Assembly (NCBI RefSeq): GCF_029893825.1
Contig: NZ_JARXXV010000001.1
Location: 1,302,001 to 1,366,000, forward strand
DNA from: Aurantimicrobium minutum
Lineage (GTDB): Bacteria > Actinomycetota > Actinomycetes > Actinomycetales > Microbacteriaceae
DNA: 64,000 bases
Reading direction: 5' to 3'
Of this stretch, positions 10,401 through 19,478 are shown one piece after another (position 1 is the stretch's first letter; each line of letters begins with the position of its first letter). A model generated the notes under the pieces. That model was given only the letters and a program-made list of their open reading frames with translations, made no database searches and was not told the origin of the DNA. The position numbers and the translations under genes are program-made.

Positions 10401-13400
10401 TGGTGCTGGTATGACTGCCGGAACAGCAACCATTACGCGTACTGACACCTCAAGTGCCAGCGGCAAGTCTTATGGAACTGTCGCGTGGGATAAGTTCAAT
10501 TACACCCAGGGCAGCACCACGATGAGTAACTGGAACATCAGCACTCAAGGCTGGAGTGCAACAACTGCGAACTGGGTTACTGATGGAACGTCTACTGCGA
10601 CGAACAAGGGGATCAAAATCTCCACTAAAAACTCCAACGGTAACACTCTCCAGAAGATCGAAGATCAGTCGGTCCTGATCGCCACCCAAAGCGGTAAAAC
10701 TTCGATTCTCAAGAGAAGCGTTCCCCTCTCTTCTGGCAATGAAGCTGTATCCGTTCTGTTTGAGTGCGCTGTTGACACCTCTACAGCGGCGACCAACCAA
10801 GCTGGATTCTCGTTTGTCGTCAAATTAGGTTCTTATACTTCTGGCGAACAAGTGTGTACAAGTGCACGGAAGTCGTTCAAGGTTGATGTCCCGGCATCTT
10901 TCTACACCGAAGCAACTGCTACGGCGAAGGAACTGAGCTTCACTGCGCAAGGAACTGGAACCACGGCTGGAAGCAACGGTTCAACCATTTATCTTGATGA
11001 CGTATTTGTTGTTACGGGCGCTGTGATCACCGATTCGTTCACTGGCGCTAACAACTCGTCTTCACCATACGTTTCTAATGGCTTTGGCTGGAGTGGGGCG
11101 AACTGGACAGAGACAGATAGCTCTTCAAAGATGAGTCTTTCAACTACGTCTTCGAGCCGTCTAGGTACCGCTGTTTATTGGAGTGGCTCAAGTGGTAACA
11201 GCGGTTACATCACCCGCACGTATTCACTTAACCCTGCTGATTATGCTGGCGCCAAAATTGGTTTCAACTGTTATGGCAGCCTCAGTGGAACGTCGAACTA
11301 TCTCAAGATTGAGGTCGGCAGTGCAGGAACATACACAACAAAGTTCACGACTGCGACTGATGCAAATCCTTGTAACACCAGCACAAGTACAGACTCGTCT
11401 ACCAGCCGTGGTGTAGTAGACCTTGGCACCTTAACCGCCGGTGAAAAAACTTTGCGCATCACCATGGCAGGTGCCAACAAGATCATGTTCGATGACTTGG
11501 TTGTCAGTGGACAAAGCAAGGGTGGAACTGCGACATCAATATCAAGCTCCGCATTTGCTGCAGCGCTTGCGGGCCCCTACAGCTTGGCGCCAAACGAAAA
11601 GCTTGAAATCAACTTCCCGGTAACGATCAGTGCACCCTTCCCCGTGCTCGGTGCCACAACAATTACCAACGGCGCAACCGTAGTTAGTACCCAGCAAACA
11701 ACTCCTTCATCTGCTTCGGTAGTCAGCGACCTTGCTGTGACCGACTATAAGGTCACCAAATCCGTCAGTGCTGCACACATTCTCAAGAACCAGACGGGCA
11801 ATTTTGTTCGTAGTGGTGAAGCAGTTACCTACACTTACACCGCGGTTAACAATGGAACTGTTCCCATTAAATCCGTCGTCATCAGTGACCCAGCATGTGC
11901 TGTAGTTCCTTCACTTGTTTCATCTTCAGCAACCTCGAACAACTTCCTGGATCCAGGTGAAACGTGGGTTTACAACTGCACAGCTAAGACCCTCACGACT
12001 ACCGATTCAGGGACTGTAACCCTCGATGGTGTTATTGATGACCCAGATAATGCTGGAGCATTCCTGGACATCCCTTCGGTAACAGATGCATTGACAGTCA
12101 ATGTCTTCAGCCCAACAATGTCGGTTGTTCCAACACCAACATCAAAGACCATTTACTCTGGCCGAACTGTTACTTACAGCTACAGCGTCACTGCTTCTGG
12201 TGGAGCTATTGCAAACCCCATTGTTACTGCTCAGAACTGTTTGAACATGCGTTACTCAGCAGGTGACACAAACAGCGACCGTATTCTCCAGACCACTGAA
12301 ACCTGGACCTTCACCTGTACTACAGGTGCGATTACCTCGAACCTTGTCTCTCAGTCTGTGGTCGCTTCGGGTACCGATGTTTATGTTGGTCTTCCTGTCA
12401 CTTCCGCTAACGTCCCCGTTGCGGTTACCGTAGTTCTCCCTGCAGCACTGACTATTACCTCAACAGTTTCTAACCCTGCAACGAGTGCGGGCCCAGCATC
12501 GACAATCTCTGTTGGCGAAACAAACGCTGTGACCTATCGGTACACCGTTACAAACACCGGCCACTCTGATGTAGCAGCTCCAAAGGTTTCGGATGACCAC
12601 TGTGCTCCTGTAACTTACTCCAGTGGTGACACCAACAGTGATGGAATTATCCAGACCACTGAAACCTGGATCTACACCTGTTCGCCCTCTACTGCTTTGA
12701 CACAGACCACCATCAGTGAAGCAACCGCGTCAGGTACTGACGGAGTTGGCAACACCGTAACAAGTGATTCATCCACCAACACGGTCAACGTACTTGCACC
12801 TGGACTGCTGCTGTCCATCATTGCTGGAACTGAATACACCAAGGTGGGCAACTCTGTTTCTTACATCTACACCGTTGAAAACTATGGTGCGACAGTAGTC
12901 AACTCGTTCACGCCAGTTGACGATAACTGTTCACCACTCACGCGTGTAACTCCTGACCTAGTCGGAGATAGTGATGGCCTTCTTGAGCCAGGTGAAAGCT
13001 GGAGCTACCTGTGTACGTCAGGTCCTCGCAACGCAGACACCCTCAGCACCTTTACTTTGCAAAACGTTGTTGACGCTACGGTTGGAACGGCATACACCCC
13101 CACACCTGTCAACACCAAGGTCTTTGTCATCGACCCAACTTTGACTGTTGCACAAACCGCAACCTCTTACGTTGGCTCAACAGCTGTTGTTCGTGATGGA
13201 CCAGACCTCGCAGTTGATGCCTATATCGGCGATAAGGTCATCTTCAACTACAGCGTGCATGCCGACAAGGGTGTTAACGCCTCAAATATTGCCGGCCTGA
13301 ACTCAATGCTGATTGAGCAGATTGTTGACCCTGCGTGTTCACCACTGTCACCTGTATTAGGTGTCAACGGATTCAACGCTGGAGACCAGAACAACCCTGG

Positions 13401-15837
13401 AATCCTCGATCCAGGCGAAACGTGGACATTTTCATGTGAATCCACAACTTTGACGAACACCATTGGTTTGAAGACTGCTCAAGCGCTCATTGAAGCAAAC
13501 TCCACGTTGGATGACCCCAACGCATTGAACAACACCAAGCTTGCGTACTTTAGCCTCCAAGCAACAGCCAACACCGTCGATGTCTTTGCGGCACCGACCG
13601 TAACGACTAATGCTGCAACTTCTGTACTCAGCACCACGGCAACCATCAATGGTTCGCTTGAATGGGGTGGCCTCATTACGGCAGCAACCCTGTGTTACTC
13701 GAGCGTCCAAGCAGACTTGGCTGGTTGTGCGGCAGGAACAAGTGGCACCAGCGTTCAGCCAACTCCGCACTCCATCGTTGCGAGCGGATCAACTCCAGTT
13801 TCCTACAACCTCACAGGTTTGACTCCTGGAGTGACCTACTATTTCAAGGCCCTAGGTCGTAACAGTGTGGGCACTGCCGAGGGCATCGTGCGCTCATTCA
13901 CCACTGTTGCAATTGCTCCTACTGCTACCACTCAGGCAGCTACTAGTGTCTCGCGAACAGCCGCAACGCTAAATGGTGCCATCGGCTGGGGCGGGTCTAC
14001 AACCGCGATTTCGTTCTGCTACGGAACCAACAGCAATCTCACTGGTTGCACAACCGGAACACCGACACCTGGTTCTGCCACGTCTGATGGTTCGGTTGCA
14101 ACGGCACTGAGCCTGACTGGTCTTACCCCAGGAACTACCTATTACTTCCGAGTAAGTGGTACTAACAACACGGGCACCACTGATGGTTCAATCCTGAGCT
14201 TTACAACTCCAGCAGGAGTGCTCCCACGTAGTGTTGTTCCTCGAATTCAAGGAAACAACTCCTCAACTCCAACCGTTACTCAGGGTTCTACCGGAACAAT
14301 GATCCCTGTCTTTAGTGCAGGAACTGGTGTTCCTACATTCTCAACTTCGACCTCGTCGATTTGTACGGTTGATCCTTCGACTGGTGCTGTCTCCTTCATT
14401 GGTGTGGGCGAGTGCGTCATTGATGTCACTTCTCCAGCAACTTCTGACTACGAATTAGCAACCCACACTCCAATTCACATCACTGTTGTGGCAACTCCCC
14501 AGACCATTTCTCTTGCTAACCCAGGAACTCAGAACTGGACTGGAACCAGCACAACTTTGCCCCTCAACCCCACTTCCTCTTCTGGCCTGCCGGTCTCCAT
14601 GACCAGCATGACTCCAGCTGTCTGTGAGGTTCGCGGCTCGGACGTTGTTGTCTTGGGACCTGGTTTGTGCCAGATCTTCGGATATCGCGCATCTGGTGCA
14701 TTGAACGGAATCAACTACTCTGCTGCAACTTCTGTGATCATGTCCTTCACCATCAACGCACCTACACCAGTGCCCGTTGCGCCTGTTCGACGTATCACCT
14801 CGATTCCTTCGCTGACGCCAAACCTGCCTGCGCCAAGTTCTGCTCCAGTTCAGCGCACGCAGCCAACTGCCGCACCGGTCATCCCCATCACGTCTTCAGC
14901 TACAAAGAGCCTTGCTGCTGCGGCTACGGAAAAGATTTCAGGATTTACCCCTGGTGAGTCACTCACTGTTCAGGTCACGGGTTCTCGTATCTCGGGACAG
15001 TTCGTTGTCTCGCCTGGCAGCGTCGGTGATGTTGTGGGCATCGCGAAGGCGCTTGAAGAGTCCACCCAGCGCACCCAGTCTGACTTCGCGAAGGTCACCG
15101 CGGTTTCTCCTGTTGAGGGTAAGCCACAAGCTGATGATCTCTATGACGTGCCTGTAACACCTGCAGTTCAAAAGGTGTTTGCTGCTTCCGGACTTCAAGC
15201 ACCACGCTTAGTCAGTGACGTCTACTCCTCTAAGTCTGCAAACTGGCTCTCGGTTGAGTCAGCAGTTTCTAGCTATGTTCCTGGCAGCAAGGTTTACCTC
15301 GTTGTGACAACCCAGCCCATCATTTTGGGTGCTGCCACGGTTGATAAAAACGGTGAAGCAGTCATTGACGGGCTTCTGCCTCTGGACGCACTCGAGCAGG
15401 GTGGCCACAACATTCGCTTGGTTGGAACACGTCAAATTGAAGGTGTGTCCGCTGATGCTGATGGAAACATCAAGCTCACCGACAAGGCGATGAAGGCTAT
15501 CAAGGCATTCGACCAGGGCACTAAAGCCACCGTAGAAATGCAGGGAACCAAAGTTTCTGCAATTCGAGAGATTCCTCTAGAGAAGGAAGTCGCGTGGTGG
15601 ACTGTTTGGCTTGCTCTCGCGGCGTCTCTTCTTGCACTCTTACTGCGTTTCGTTCGTAAACCTGTCAGATTCCGTCGTCGTGTGATTGCCGGAGTCCTTG
15701 CGGTAGCTGCTGGGGTCCCAGCCTTGGCTTACGGATGGTTCACTGCTTCATACGAGTTGTGGATTGGAACTCTCGTCGCTCTGGGAACAGGAATCTTTGT
15801 TCTGGTGTGGGGAAGAAAGAATCGCAAGAAGAACTAG
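7420..15837 (+). CDS. Giant exported repeat protein (DUF11-type, fibronectin-III-like and Ig-like modules)
   Basis: A protein of 2805 residues. A long signal peptide (KKAVAVLLTAAFLSTTAFA) ends near residue 44. Residues about 50-460 form a globular domain with GGSFYASCHAVSEIE and, later, YQGGHS, reminiscent of amidotransferase/ThuA-like flavodoxin folds (inference). A PKD-like module follows (about 468-565). From about 570 to 2050 come many DUF11-type repeats, recognisable by VTYTYTVTN and by the recurring D-x-N-x-D calcium-like loops before ETW. Two fibronectin-III-like modules lie at about 2058-2165 and 2166-2262, then two Cys-containing Ig-like modules and a Pro-rich linker. Three hydrophobic helices with basic loops end the protein (about 2726-2745, 2756-2776, 2780-2798); there is no LPxTG-like motif. 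AAGGGG lies 9 nt before ATG 7420. Probably a cell-surface adhesin or surface-layer component. Confidence 0.88.
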   Translation: MRNASMLFLWRGIKRRFNLRRSVAKKAVAVLLTAAFLSTTAFADSAFAVAGYPNPNNNGSGTQAFAQGSYIIDAGAVTGSATKQTIAQGIKPYGLIYALVKAKIPVEWAIDPNKAPISQTTGNSAADFTFDCDGSGTTYANKAYKSGAFIIPEAFAAQAQSIVATWRTKGVTVDGPCTQDPVTPFPIFATISGWPRAVLDAQNGSVAATYFANAEIPAPTATLDPANPPAYRTAAPSQLTACDDIYIMPHADPTYATHNALIPFIKAGGSFYASCHAVSEIENMVFPAAGSQVAGATGTAGAFAMNLLGTSGLVNYGSHQAQGSVPYAFYKSPTDTAAPTTDAGTAIESVRAGDPIAQFLGVTDASTQNGSEQIYIPKAGSKWRSTTQIISYDPTQPDATATNNVGTAASLLYGPAYGNTNYGWVMYQGGHSVNKGTVDDVASQRAFFNFLLLTAVDRRLNGNASTSRSPIVSVTEPAAGTAIAGGNTVPVAGAATGGSGSYNYKWTAACYDTNGNAVTGGTFFDATKAKTTFTAPDVTGNVNCNMTLTVIDTCGRFSFGYSSVIYSPEADVTVTKTASPTTASVNGDITYTLEVKNNGKTAGTTAGDGNVATKVTLTDPLPSGVTFDSVSAPVYSGTAPSGATCTELNGTVTCDLKSMQDEQTATVTIVAKVALSARGQTLDNTAKVTSSSADSTTGNNSATVSTVIRNSGIAIDVTTSPGYADPSGSSVTYTYTVTNPGTSAISSVVVKDQNGTPANTGDDITLTTHTGDTDADNQLDVNETWVYTSTRSVSSSTNDDNTDSSATTKQTSGVASGSDGSATVSSSDDVVVTLVTPHITLSKTPSNQVVQAGSDASFTIKVTNDSDGPATITNIVVSDTFTTGGTLNCQAGAMPFTIASLQKDEVWQTTCKVVAITGGGTNTLSATANNPYKGTAMTITSSAVNITLGTPALLLSKLVSPGGAVSPGDIINYKLSVTNTSATTQTGVVLTDQLGAGMTAGTATITRTDTSSASGKSYGTVAWDKFNYTQGSTTMSNWNISTQGWSATTANWVTDGTSTATNKGIKISTKNSNGNTLQKIEDQSVLIATQSGKTSILKRSVPLSSGNEAVSVLFECAVDTSTAATNQAGFSFVVKLGSYTSGEQVCTSARKSFKVDVPASFYTEATATAKELSFTAQGTGTTAGSNGSTIYLDDVFVVTGAVITDSFTGANNSSSPYVSNGFGWSGANWTETDSSSKMSLSTTSSSRLGTAVYWSGSSGNSGYITRTYSLNPADYAGAKIGFNCYGSLSGTSNYLKIEVGSAGTYTTKFTTATDANPCNTSTSTDSSTSRGVVDLGTLTAGEKTLRITMAGANKIMFDDLVVSGQSKGGTATSISSSAFAAALAGPYSLAPNEKLEINFPVTISAPFPVLGATTITNGATVVSTQQTTPSSASVVSDLAVTDYKVTKSVSAAHILKNQTGNFVRSGEAVTYTYTAVNNGTVPIKSVVISDPACAVVPSLVSSSATSNNFLDPGETWVYNCTAKTLTTTDSGTVTLDGVIDDPDNAGAFLDIPSVTDALTVNVFSPTMSVVPTPTSKTIYSGRTVTYSYSVTASGGAIANPIVTAQNCLNMRYSAGDTNSDRILQTTETWTFTCTTGAITSNLVSQSVVASGTDVYVGLPVTSANVPVAVTVVLPAALTITSTVSNPATSAGPASTISVGETNAVTYRYTVTNTGHSDVAAPKVSDDHCAPVTYSSGDTNSDGIIQTTETWIYTCSPSTALTQTTISEATASGTDGVGNTVTSDSSTNTVNVLAPGLLLSIIAGTEYTKVGNSVSYIYTVENYGATVVNSFTPVDDNCSPLTRVTPDLVGDSDGLLEPGESWSYLCTSGPRNADTLSTFTLQNVVDATVGTAYTPTPVNTKVFVIDPTLTVAQTATSYVGSTAVVRDGPDLAVDAYIGDKVIFNYSVHADKGVNASNIAGLNSMLIEQIVDPACSPLSPVLGVNGFNAGDQNNPGILDPGETWTFSCESTTLTNTIGLKTAQALIEANSTLDDPNALNNTKLAYFSLQATANTVDVFAAPTVTTNAATSVLSTTATINGSLEWGGLITAATLCYSSVQADLAGCAAGTSGTSVQPTPHSIVASGSTPVSYNLTGLTPGVTYYFKALGRNSVGTAEGIVRSFTTVAIAPTATTQAATSVSRTAATLNGAIGWGGSTTAISFCYGTNSNLTGCTTGTPTPGSATSDGSVATALSLTGLTPGTTYYFRVSGTNNTGTTDGSILSFTTPAGVLPRSVVPRIQGNNSSTPTVTQGSTGTMIPVFSAGTGVPTFSTSTSSICTVDPSTGAVSFIGVGECVIDVTSPATSDYELATHTPIHITVVATPQTISLANPGTQNWTGTSTTLPLNPTSSSGLPVSMTSMTPAVCEVRGSDVVVLGPGLCQIFGYRASGALNGINYSAATSVIMSFTINAPTPVPVAPVRRITSIPSLTPNLPAPSSAPVQRTQPTAAPVIPITSSATKSLAAAATEKISGFTPGESLTVQVTGSRISGQFVVSPGSVGDVVGIAKALEESTQRTQSDFAKVTAVSPVEGKPQADDLYDVPVTPAVQKVFAASGLQAPRLVSDVYSSKSANWLSVESAVSSYVPGSKVYLVVTTQPIILGAATVDKNGEAVIDGLLPLDALEQGGHNIRLVGTRQIEGVSADADGNIKLTDKAMKAIKAFDQGTKATVEMQGTKVSAIREIPLEKEVAWWTVWLALAASLLALLLRFVRKPVRFRRRVIAGVLAVAAGVPALAYGWFTASYELWIGTLVALGTGIFVLVWGRKNRKKN

Positions 15838-15859
15838 CTCGGTCTTGAATTTTCAGGAC

Positions 15860-15865
15860 TAGCTT
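15860..15865 (+). promoter_or_regulatory. -10 element of the OYE-family reductase gene (leaderless)
   Basis: TAGCTT, then agaaac (6 nt), then ATG 15872. It lies 23 nt after the stop of the giant surface protein, so the reductase gene is probably transcribed separately. Confidence 0.55.
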
Positions 15866-15871
15866 AGAAAC

Positions 15872-16963
15872 ATGCCTCAGCCTGCACTCTTTACTCCTTT
15901 CACCGTTCGCAACCTCACGATCCGAAATCGGGTGTGGGTGCCACCCATGTGTATGTATAGCGCGCTGGGTAAGGACGGAGTACCCACTGCTTTCCACACC
16001 GCGCATTACGGCGCGATGGCTCTCGGTGGAGCTGGCTTGATCATCGTTGAGGCAACTGCCGTCAACCCTGAGGGCCGCATCTCTTTCCATGACCTTGGAA
16101 TCTGGAACGACGAGCAAGTTGCTGCGTTCAGACCCATCACTGCTTTCATTTCAGAGCAGGGTGCAGTTCCAGGAATACAGCTAGCTCATGCAGGCCGCAA
16201 AGCATCGACCTATCCGGGTTGGGGTTATGACGGCATCGATGGGACCGTGCCAGTGGAAGAAGGTGGCTGGCAGACGCTGGGACCTTCGGCCAATTCGTTC
16301 ACGGGCTATGCCCCAGCGCATGCCATGAGTGAAGAACAGATAATCCAAGTCGTTGCTGACTTTGCTTCTGCAGCACGTCGCGCTGTTGAAGCAGGGTTCA
16401 AGGTTCTAGAAATCCATGCAGCTCACGGCTACCTTATCCACGAATTCCTCTCACCTCTCACCAATGAACGCACCGATGACTTCGGTGGCCCGTTGAAGAA
16501 TCGTGCGCGACTGCTGCTCGATATTGTTCGAGCAGTGCGCAAGGAGGTGGGCGAAGAGATTGTTCTCTTTGTTCGCTTCTCTGCCACGGACTGGATTGAG
16601 GGTGGTTGGAATGAAGAAGAAACCAGCATCGTTACTGACTGGGTAAAGGACCTGGGCGTGGACGTCGCGGACATTTCAACTGGTGGTCTGGTTGCTGAGG
16701 CGCATATCCCCACGGGACCGGGATACCAGGTTCCGATGGCTCACTATGTCAAAGAACATGCACATTTGCCCGTGGCGGCGGTGGGCATGATTACCACTGC
16801 TCAGCAAGCGAATGAGATTGTGGAGTCAGGCCGTGCTGATGCAGTGTTGATCGGCAAAGAAACGCTCCGCGACCCACACTTCGCACTGCGTGCTGCAGCG
16901 ACGCTTGGTGCCCAGATTGACTACGGCATCCCCCAGTATCAGTGGGCTCCCTACGGTCGATAG
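15872..16963 (+). CDS. NADH:flavin oxidoreductase, old yellow enzyme family (YqjM-like)
   Basis: FMN-dependent ene-reductase: reduces activated C=C bonds of enones or nitro compounds with NAD(P)H. A TIM-barrel protein of 363 residues with PMCMYSA (redox-tuning Cys of the YqjM class), the substrate-binding pair in QLAHAGRKAS, and AAHGYLIHEFLSPLTNERTD, typical of the family. The C-terminal ADAVLIGKETLRDPHF binds FMN phosphate. The thermophilic-like/YqjM subclass is inferred from the N-terminal Cys and HAGRK. The natural substrate is unknown and no pathway neighbour is present. Confidence 0.92.
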   Translation: MPQPALFTPFTVRNLTIRNRVWVPPMCMYSALGKDGVPTAFHTAHYGAMALGGAGLIIVEATAVNPEGRISFHDLGIWNDEQVAAFRPITAFISEQGAVPGIQLAHAGRKASTYPGWGYDGIDGTVPVEEGGWQTLGPSANSFTGYAPAHAMSEEQIIQVVADFASAARRAVEAGFKVLEIHAAHGYLIHEFLSPLTNERTDDFGGPLKNRARLLLDIVRAVRKEVGEEIVLFVRFSATDWIEGGWNEEETSIVTDWVKDLGVDVADISTGGLVAEAHIPTGPGYQVPMAHYVKEHAHLPVAAVGMITTAQQANEIVESGRADAVLIGKETLRDPHFALRAAATLGAQIDYGIPQYQWAPYGR

Positions 16964-17002
16964 CAAGCGAGTTCCTCAGTATTGTCACGCTCTGATATCC
17001 TA

Positions 17003-17022
17003 TTTAATCTAATTAGATTAAA
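17003..17022. promoter_or_regulatory. Perfect 20-bp palindrome, probable operator
   Basis: TTTAATCTAATTAGATTAAA is its own reverse complement. It lies 12 nt before ATG 17035 of the LAxTG protein gene, exactly where a promoter or initiation region should be. Too A/T-rich for a good terminator and lacking a T run, it looks like a binding site for a dimeric regulator. Which regulator is unknown. Confidence 0.55.
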
Positions 17023-17034
17023 TTTGGAGTCTTG

Positions 17035-17973
17035 ATGTTCAATCGAGTGCGCAACGCATTGATTGTTGCTGCTGTAGTAGCTGCAACTGCCTTTTCTGCT
17101 CAGGCAGCGAGTGCTTTTCCTGCAGGGGACACCTTGTATGCAATCGCATACGACACCCCTCGCGAAGGAACTCTCAAGATCGTCAACCCTTCAACTGCGG
17201 CAACAACAATAGTAGGTACTGCGGGAACGGGTGCCGGCCAAAACCCGGGTCTATCAGTAGGAGATACTGCGCAGGGCGCCTACAACCCCAATGAGCCATC
17301 AAAGGGATATTGGATCTTCTTTGACGGCACTACCAAGCTTGCTTCTGTAAACCTTGCTACAGGTACAAGCACAGTAATCGGTCCTTTCGGAGCGCCTTCT
17401 GACATGGTTTCTATTGCCATTGGTGCCGATGGAAGTGCGTACGGTTTGGATTCTGCAGGAAGCCTGTTTAGCGTGAATTTGCTGACAGGTGCCGCAACTC
17501 TTATCAATACAGCTCCGCCTGCTGCAGTTTCAGCTTTTGCCTTCAACCCGGCAGACTCAACTTTCTATGCTGTGACTGCTTCTAAGCTCTGGAGCGTAAA
17601 TACAACAACCGGAGTCTTCACGCAGGTTCAGACCGGTTATCCTGCAGATGTTCGCTCTATATCTTTTGATGCTGATGGAGTTTTGTGGGGAACAGAATCA
17701 ACTTCTTACCGCTTATTTACCACGACGGTTGTTTCAAACACTGTTGCATCGATTAGTACCGTGAGTAGCACGGGCATCAACTCGCAGAGCTTGTTCATCA
17801 AGTACGTGCCTGTGACTCCGCCTGCACCTACTCCAGTAGTTCCTTCAACACCAACGCTTGCAAACACAGGGATCAACTCACAGGCTGCTTGGGCAATCGG
17901 GGCACTTGGGGCAGTCATTGTGACAAGTGGGTCAGTATTGATTTTCATCGCTCGTCGAAAAAAGCAAAGCTAG
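17035..17973 (+). CDS. Secreted LAxTG-anchored surface protein, beta-propeller-like
   Basis: A 312-residue exported protein. The signal peptide (VAAVVAATAFSAQAASAFP) ends near residue 30. The body (about 30-250) has repeated units such as LYAIAYDTP, GYWIFFDGT, AYGLDSAG and FYAVTASKLWSV, spaced like blades of a propeller in DUF6923/quinoprotein-type folds. A Pro/Thr linker leads to LANTG (about 280-284), a hydrophobic helix and the basic tail RRKKQS, a classical sorting signal of the LAxTG class used by actinobacterial class E sortases. No sortase gene is in the window. ATG 17035 is preceded by TTTGGAG at 5 nt; TTG 17032 is a less likely start. Confidence 0.82.
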   Translation: MFNRVRNALIVAAVVAATAFSAQAASAFPAGDTLYAIAYDTPREGTLKIVNPSTAATTIVGTAGTGAGQNPGLSVGDTAQGAYNPNEPSKGYWIFFDGTTKLASVNLATGTSTVIGPFGAPSDMVSIAIGADGSAYGLDSAGSLFSVNLLTGAATLINTAPPAAVSAFAFNPADSTFYAVTASKLWSVNTTTGVFTQVQTGYPADVRSISFDADGVLWGTESTSYRLFTTTVVSNTVASISTVSSTGINSQSLFIKYVPVTPPAPTPVVPSTPTLANTGINSQAAWAIGALGAVIVTSGSVLIFIARRKKQS

Positions 17974-17987
17974 GAACCTTCAGATAC

Positions 17988-18021
17988 AGCACTGGCTCAT
18001 ACTGGGGTATGAGCCAGTGCT
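17988..18021 (+). terminator. Terminator hairpin after the LAxTG protein gene
   Basis: 15-bp perfect stem (AGCACTGGCTCATAC and its complement) with a 4-nt loop, followed by ttattt. It lies between convergent genes ending at 17973 and 18040, so it may serve both strands. Confidence 0.8.
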
Positions 18022-18039
18022 TATTTAAGCTCTTTAGAC

Positions 18040-19416
18040 CTATCGAATGAATTTTGCGCGGAGGGGAATCATCAAGAGAAGACCTGCGAGCAAGACCACA
18101 ACGATGCCGAGGATGCCGAAGTAGGTGGCACCACCAAGCACAACGAAGAGCGCAAACAAGGATGGCGCCAAGAAACTAATGGCACGTCCTGTGGTGGCAT
18201 AGAGACCGAAGAGCTCCCCTTCCTGACCTTCAGGTGCAAGGTGTCCAAGGTAGGCGCGAGCAGAAGCTTGAGCTGGACCTACGAAGAAGGTCAGCATCAA
18301 GCCACCGATCCAGAAGGCGGTTGCGCCACCATCGTGGAAGATGAACAAGCCGATGCCTGTGAGCACAAGACCAGCCAGCGCAATGACGATGACGCGCTTG
18401 GAACCGATCTTGTCGTCGATCCAACCCGAAAACAGAACGCCAATACCCGCGACAAGGTTGCCGCCGATGGCAAAGAGGATGACTTCGGTGAAACTCAAAC
18501 CGAAAACGGTTCCAGCCAAGATGCCACCAAAGGCAAAGACTGCTGCCAGGCCGTCACGGAAGACCGCACTGGCGAGGAGGAAGTAGAAGGTGGGGCGAGA
18601 GTTCTTATACAGGTCAGCAATCTTGCGGAACAAGATCTTGTAAGACTCGATAATTCCTACATTCTTGCCCTTGGAAGTCGCCACATTCTCGGGGACATTA
18701 AGCAAGATGGGGATGGAAAATATGAGAGACCAGATAGCACCGAATACTGCGACAACACGAATGTTCATTCCTGCCTCGGTGGTGACGCCAAACCAATAGG
18801 GAGGGTCACCGAGGACAAAGCCAACCAGGGCGATGAGAAGAACAACAATTCCGCCGAAGTAGCCCATGCCCCAGCCAAAGCCGGAGATGCGTCCCATGTT
18901 CTTGGGCGTCGAGACCTGGAGCAACATGGCGTTGTAGTTGACGTTTGCCATCTCATAGAACACGTTGCCGATGGTGAGCAGCACAATGCCCAAGACAAAG
19001 AACTGTGGTGAACCCTCCACAAAGAACATGGCGGCTGTGGCCAGAATCACGATACCTGTGTTGATGCCCAGCCACAGCTTGCGCTTACCGCCAGCATCGG
19101 TGCGCTGGCCCACAATGGGGGCAAACAGTGCCACAGTGACACCACCGATGGCCAAAGCCCAACCAACCCAACTAGTGAGGTTGGCCTCGGCGGCTTGGAA
19201 GTTGGCTAAAGCAGGGCCGGTGGCAACACCTTCGCCACCAGCTGCTTCGTAAGCAGCAACAATCTTGGGATCAATGAAATAGCTCGAGACGATGTAGCGA
19301 GCAAAGACGAATGTGGTGATGAGCACACTGAAGGCGGAAGTTCCCCAGTCCCAGAGTGCCCAGGAGATGACCTGTTTGCGGGGGACGGAAACTATTACAG
19401 CGCCGGTGCTAGACAT
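18040..19416 (-). CDS. MFS transporter, UMF1/Atg22-like family
   Basis: A 458-residue integral membrane protein with about 12 hydrophobic helices. The N-terminal SWALWDWGTSAFSVLITTFV is the hallmark of the Atg22/UMF1 branch of the major facilitator superfamily; the central loop between helices carries R-T-D-A-G-G-K-R-K. Family members in yeast export amino acids from the vacuole; bacterial substrates are not known. Start ATG 19416 is supported by TAGCCT exactly 6 nt upstream. It diverges from a TetR gene (19491) across a 74-bp gap, a common layout for a regulator and its transporter target, so control by that TetR protein is a reasonable inference. Confidence 0.88.
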   Translation of the reverse strand: MSSTGAVIVSVPRKQVISWALWDWGTSAFSVLITTFVFARYIVSSYFIDPKIVAAYEAAGGEGVATGPALANFQAAEANLTSWVGWALAIGGVTVALFAPIVGQRTDAGGKRKLWLGINTGIVILATAAMFFVEGSPQFFVLGIVLLTIGNVFYEMANVNYNAMLLQVSTPKNMGRISGFGWGMGYFGGIVVLLIALVGFVLGDPPYWFGVTTEAGMNIRVVAVFGAIWSLIFSIPILLNVPENVATSKGKNVGIIESYKILFRKIADLYKNSRPTFYFLLASAVFRDGLAAVFAFGGILAGTVFGLSFTEVILFAIGGNLVAGIGVLFSGWIDDKIGSKRVIVIALAGLVLTGIGLFIFHDGGATAFWIGGLMLTFFVGPAQASARAYLGHLAPEGQEGELFGLYATTGRAISFLAPSLFALFVVLGGATYFGILGIVVVLLAGLLLMIPLRAKFIR

Positions 19417-19422
19417 GTCTTC

Positions 19423-19428
19423 AGGCTA
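19423..19428 (-). promoter_or_regulatory. -10 element of the UMF1-type transporter gene (leaderless)
   Basis: On the minus strand TAGCCT, then gaagac (6 nt), then ATG 19416. It is back to back with the tetR -10 at 19479-19484, with about 50 bp between them for regulator binding. Confidence 0.55.
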
Positions 19429-19478
19429 CCGGGAGTTGGTCAAACTCGGCACAACATATTCATGAACTTCTGGCTTGG

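Noticed and set aside
18241-19011. 256-codon open frame on the plus strand
   Set aside because: Antisense to the UMF1-type transporter gene, with an amino-acid composition (many D, E, Q, N) typical of the complement of a membrane-protein gene, and no ribosome-binding site.
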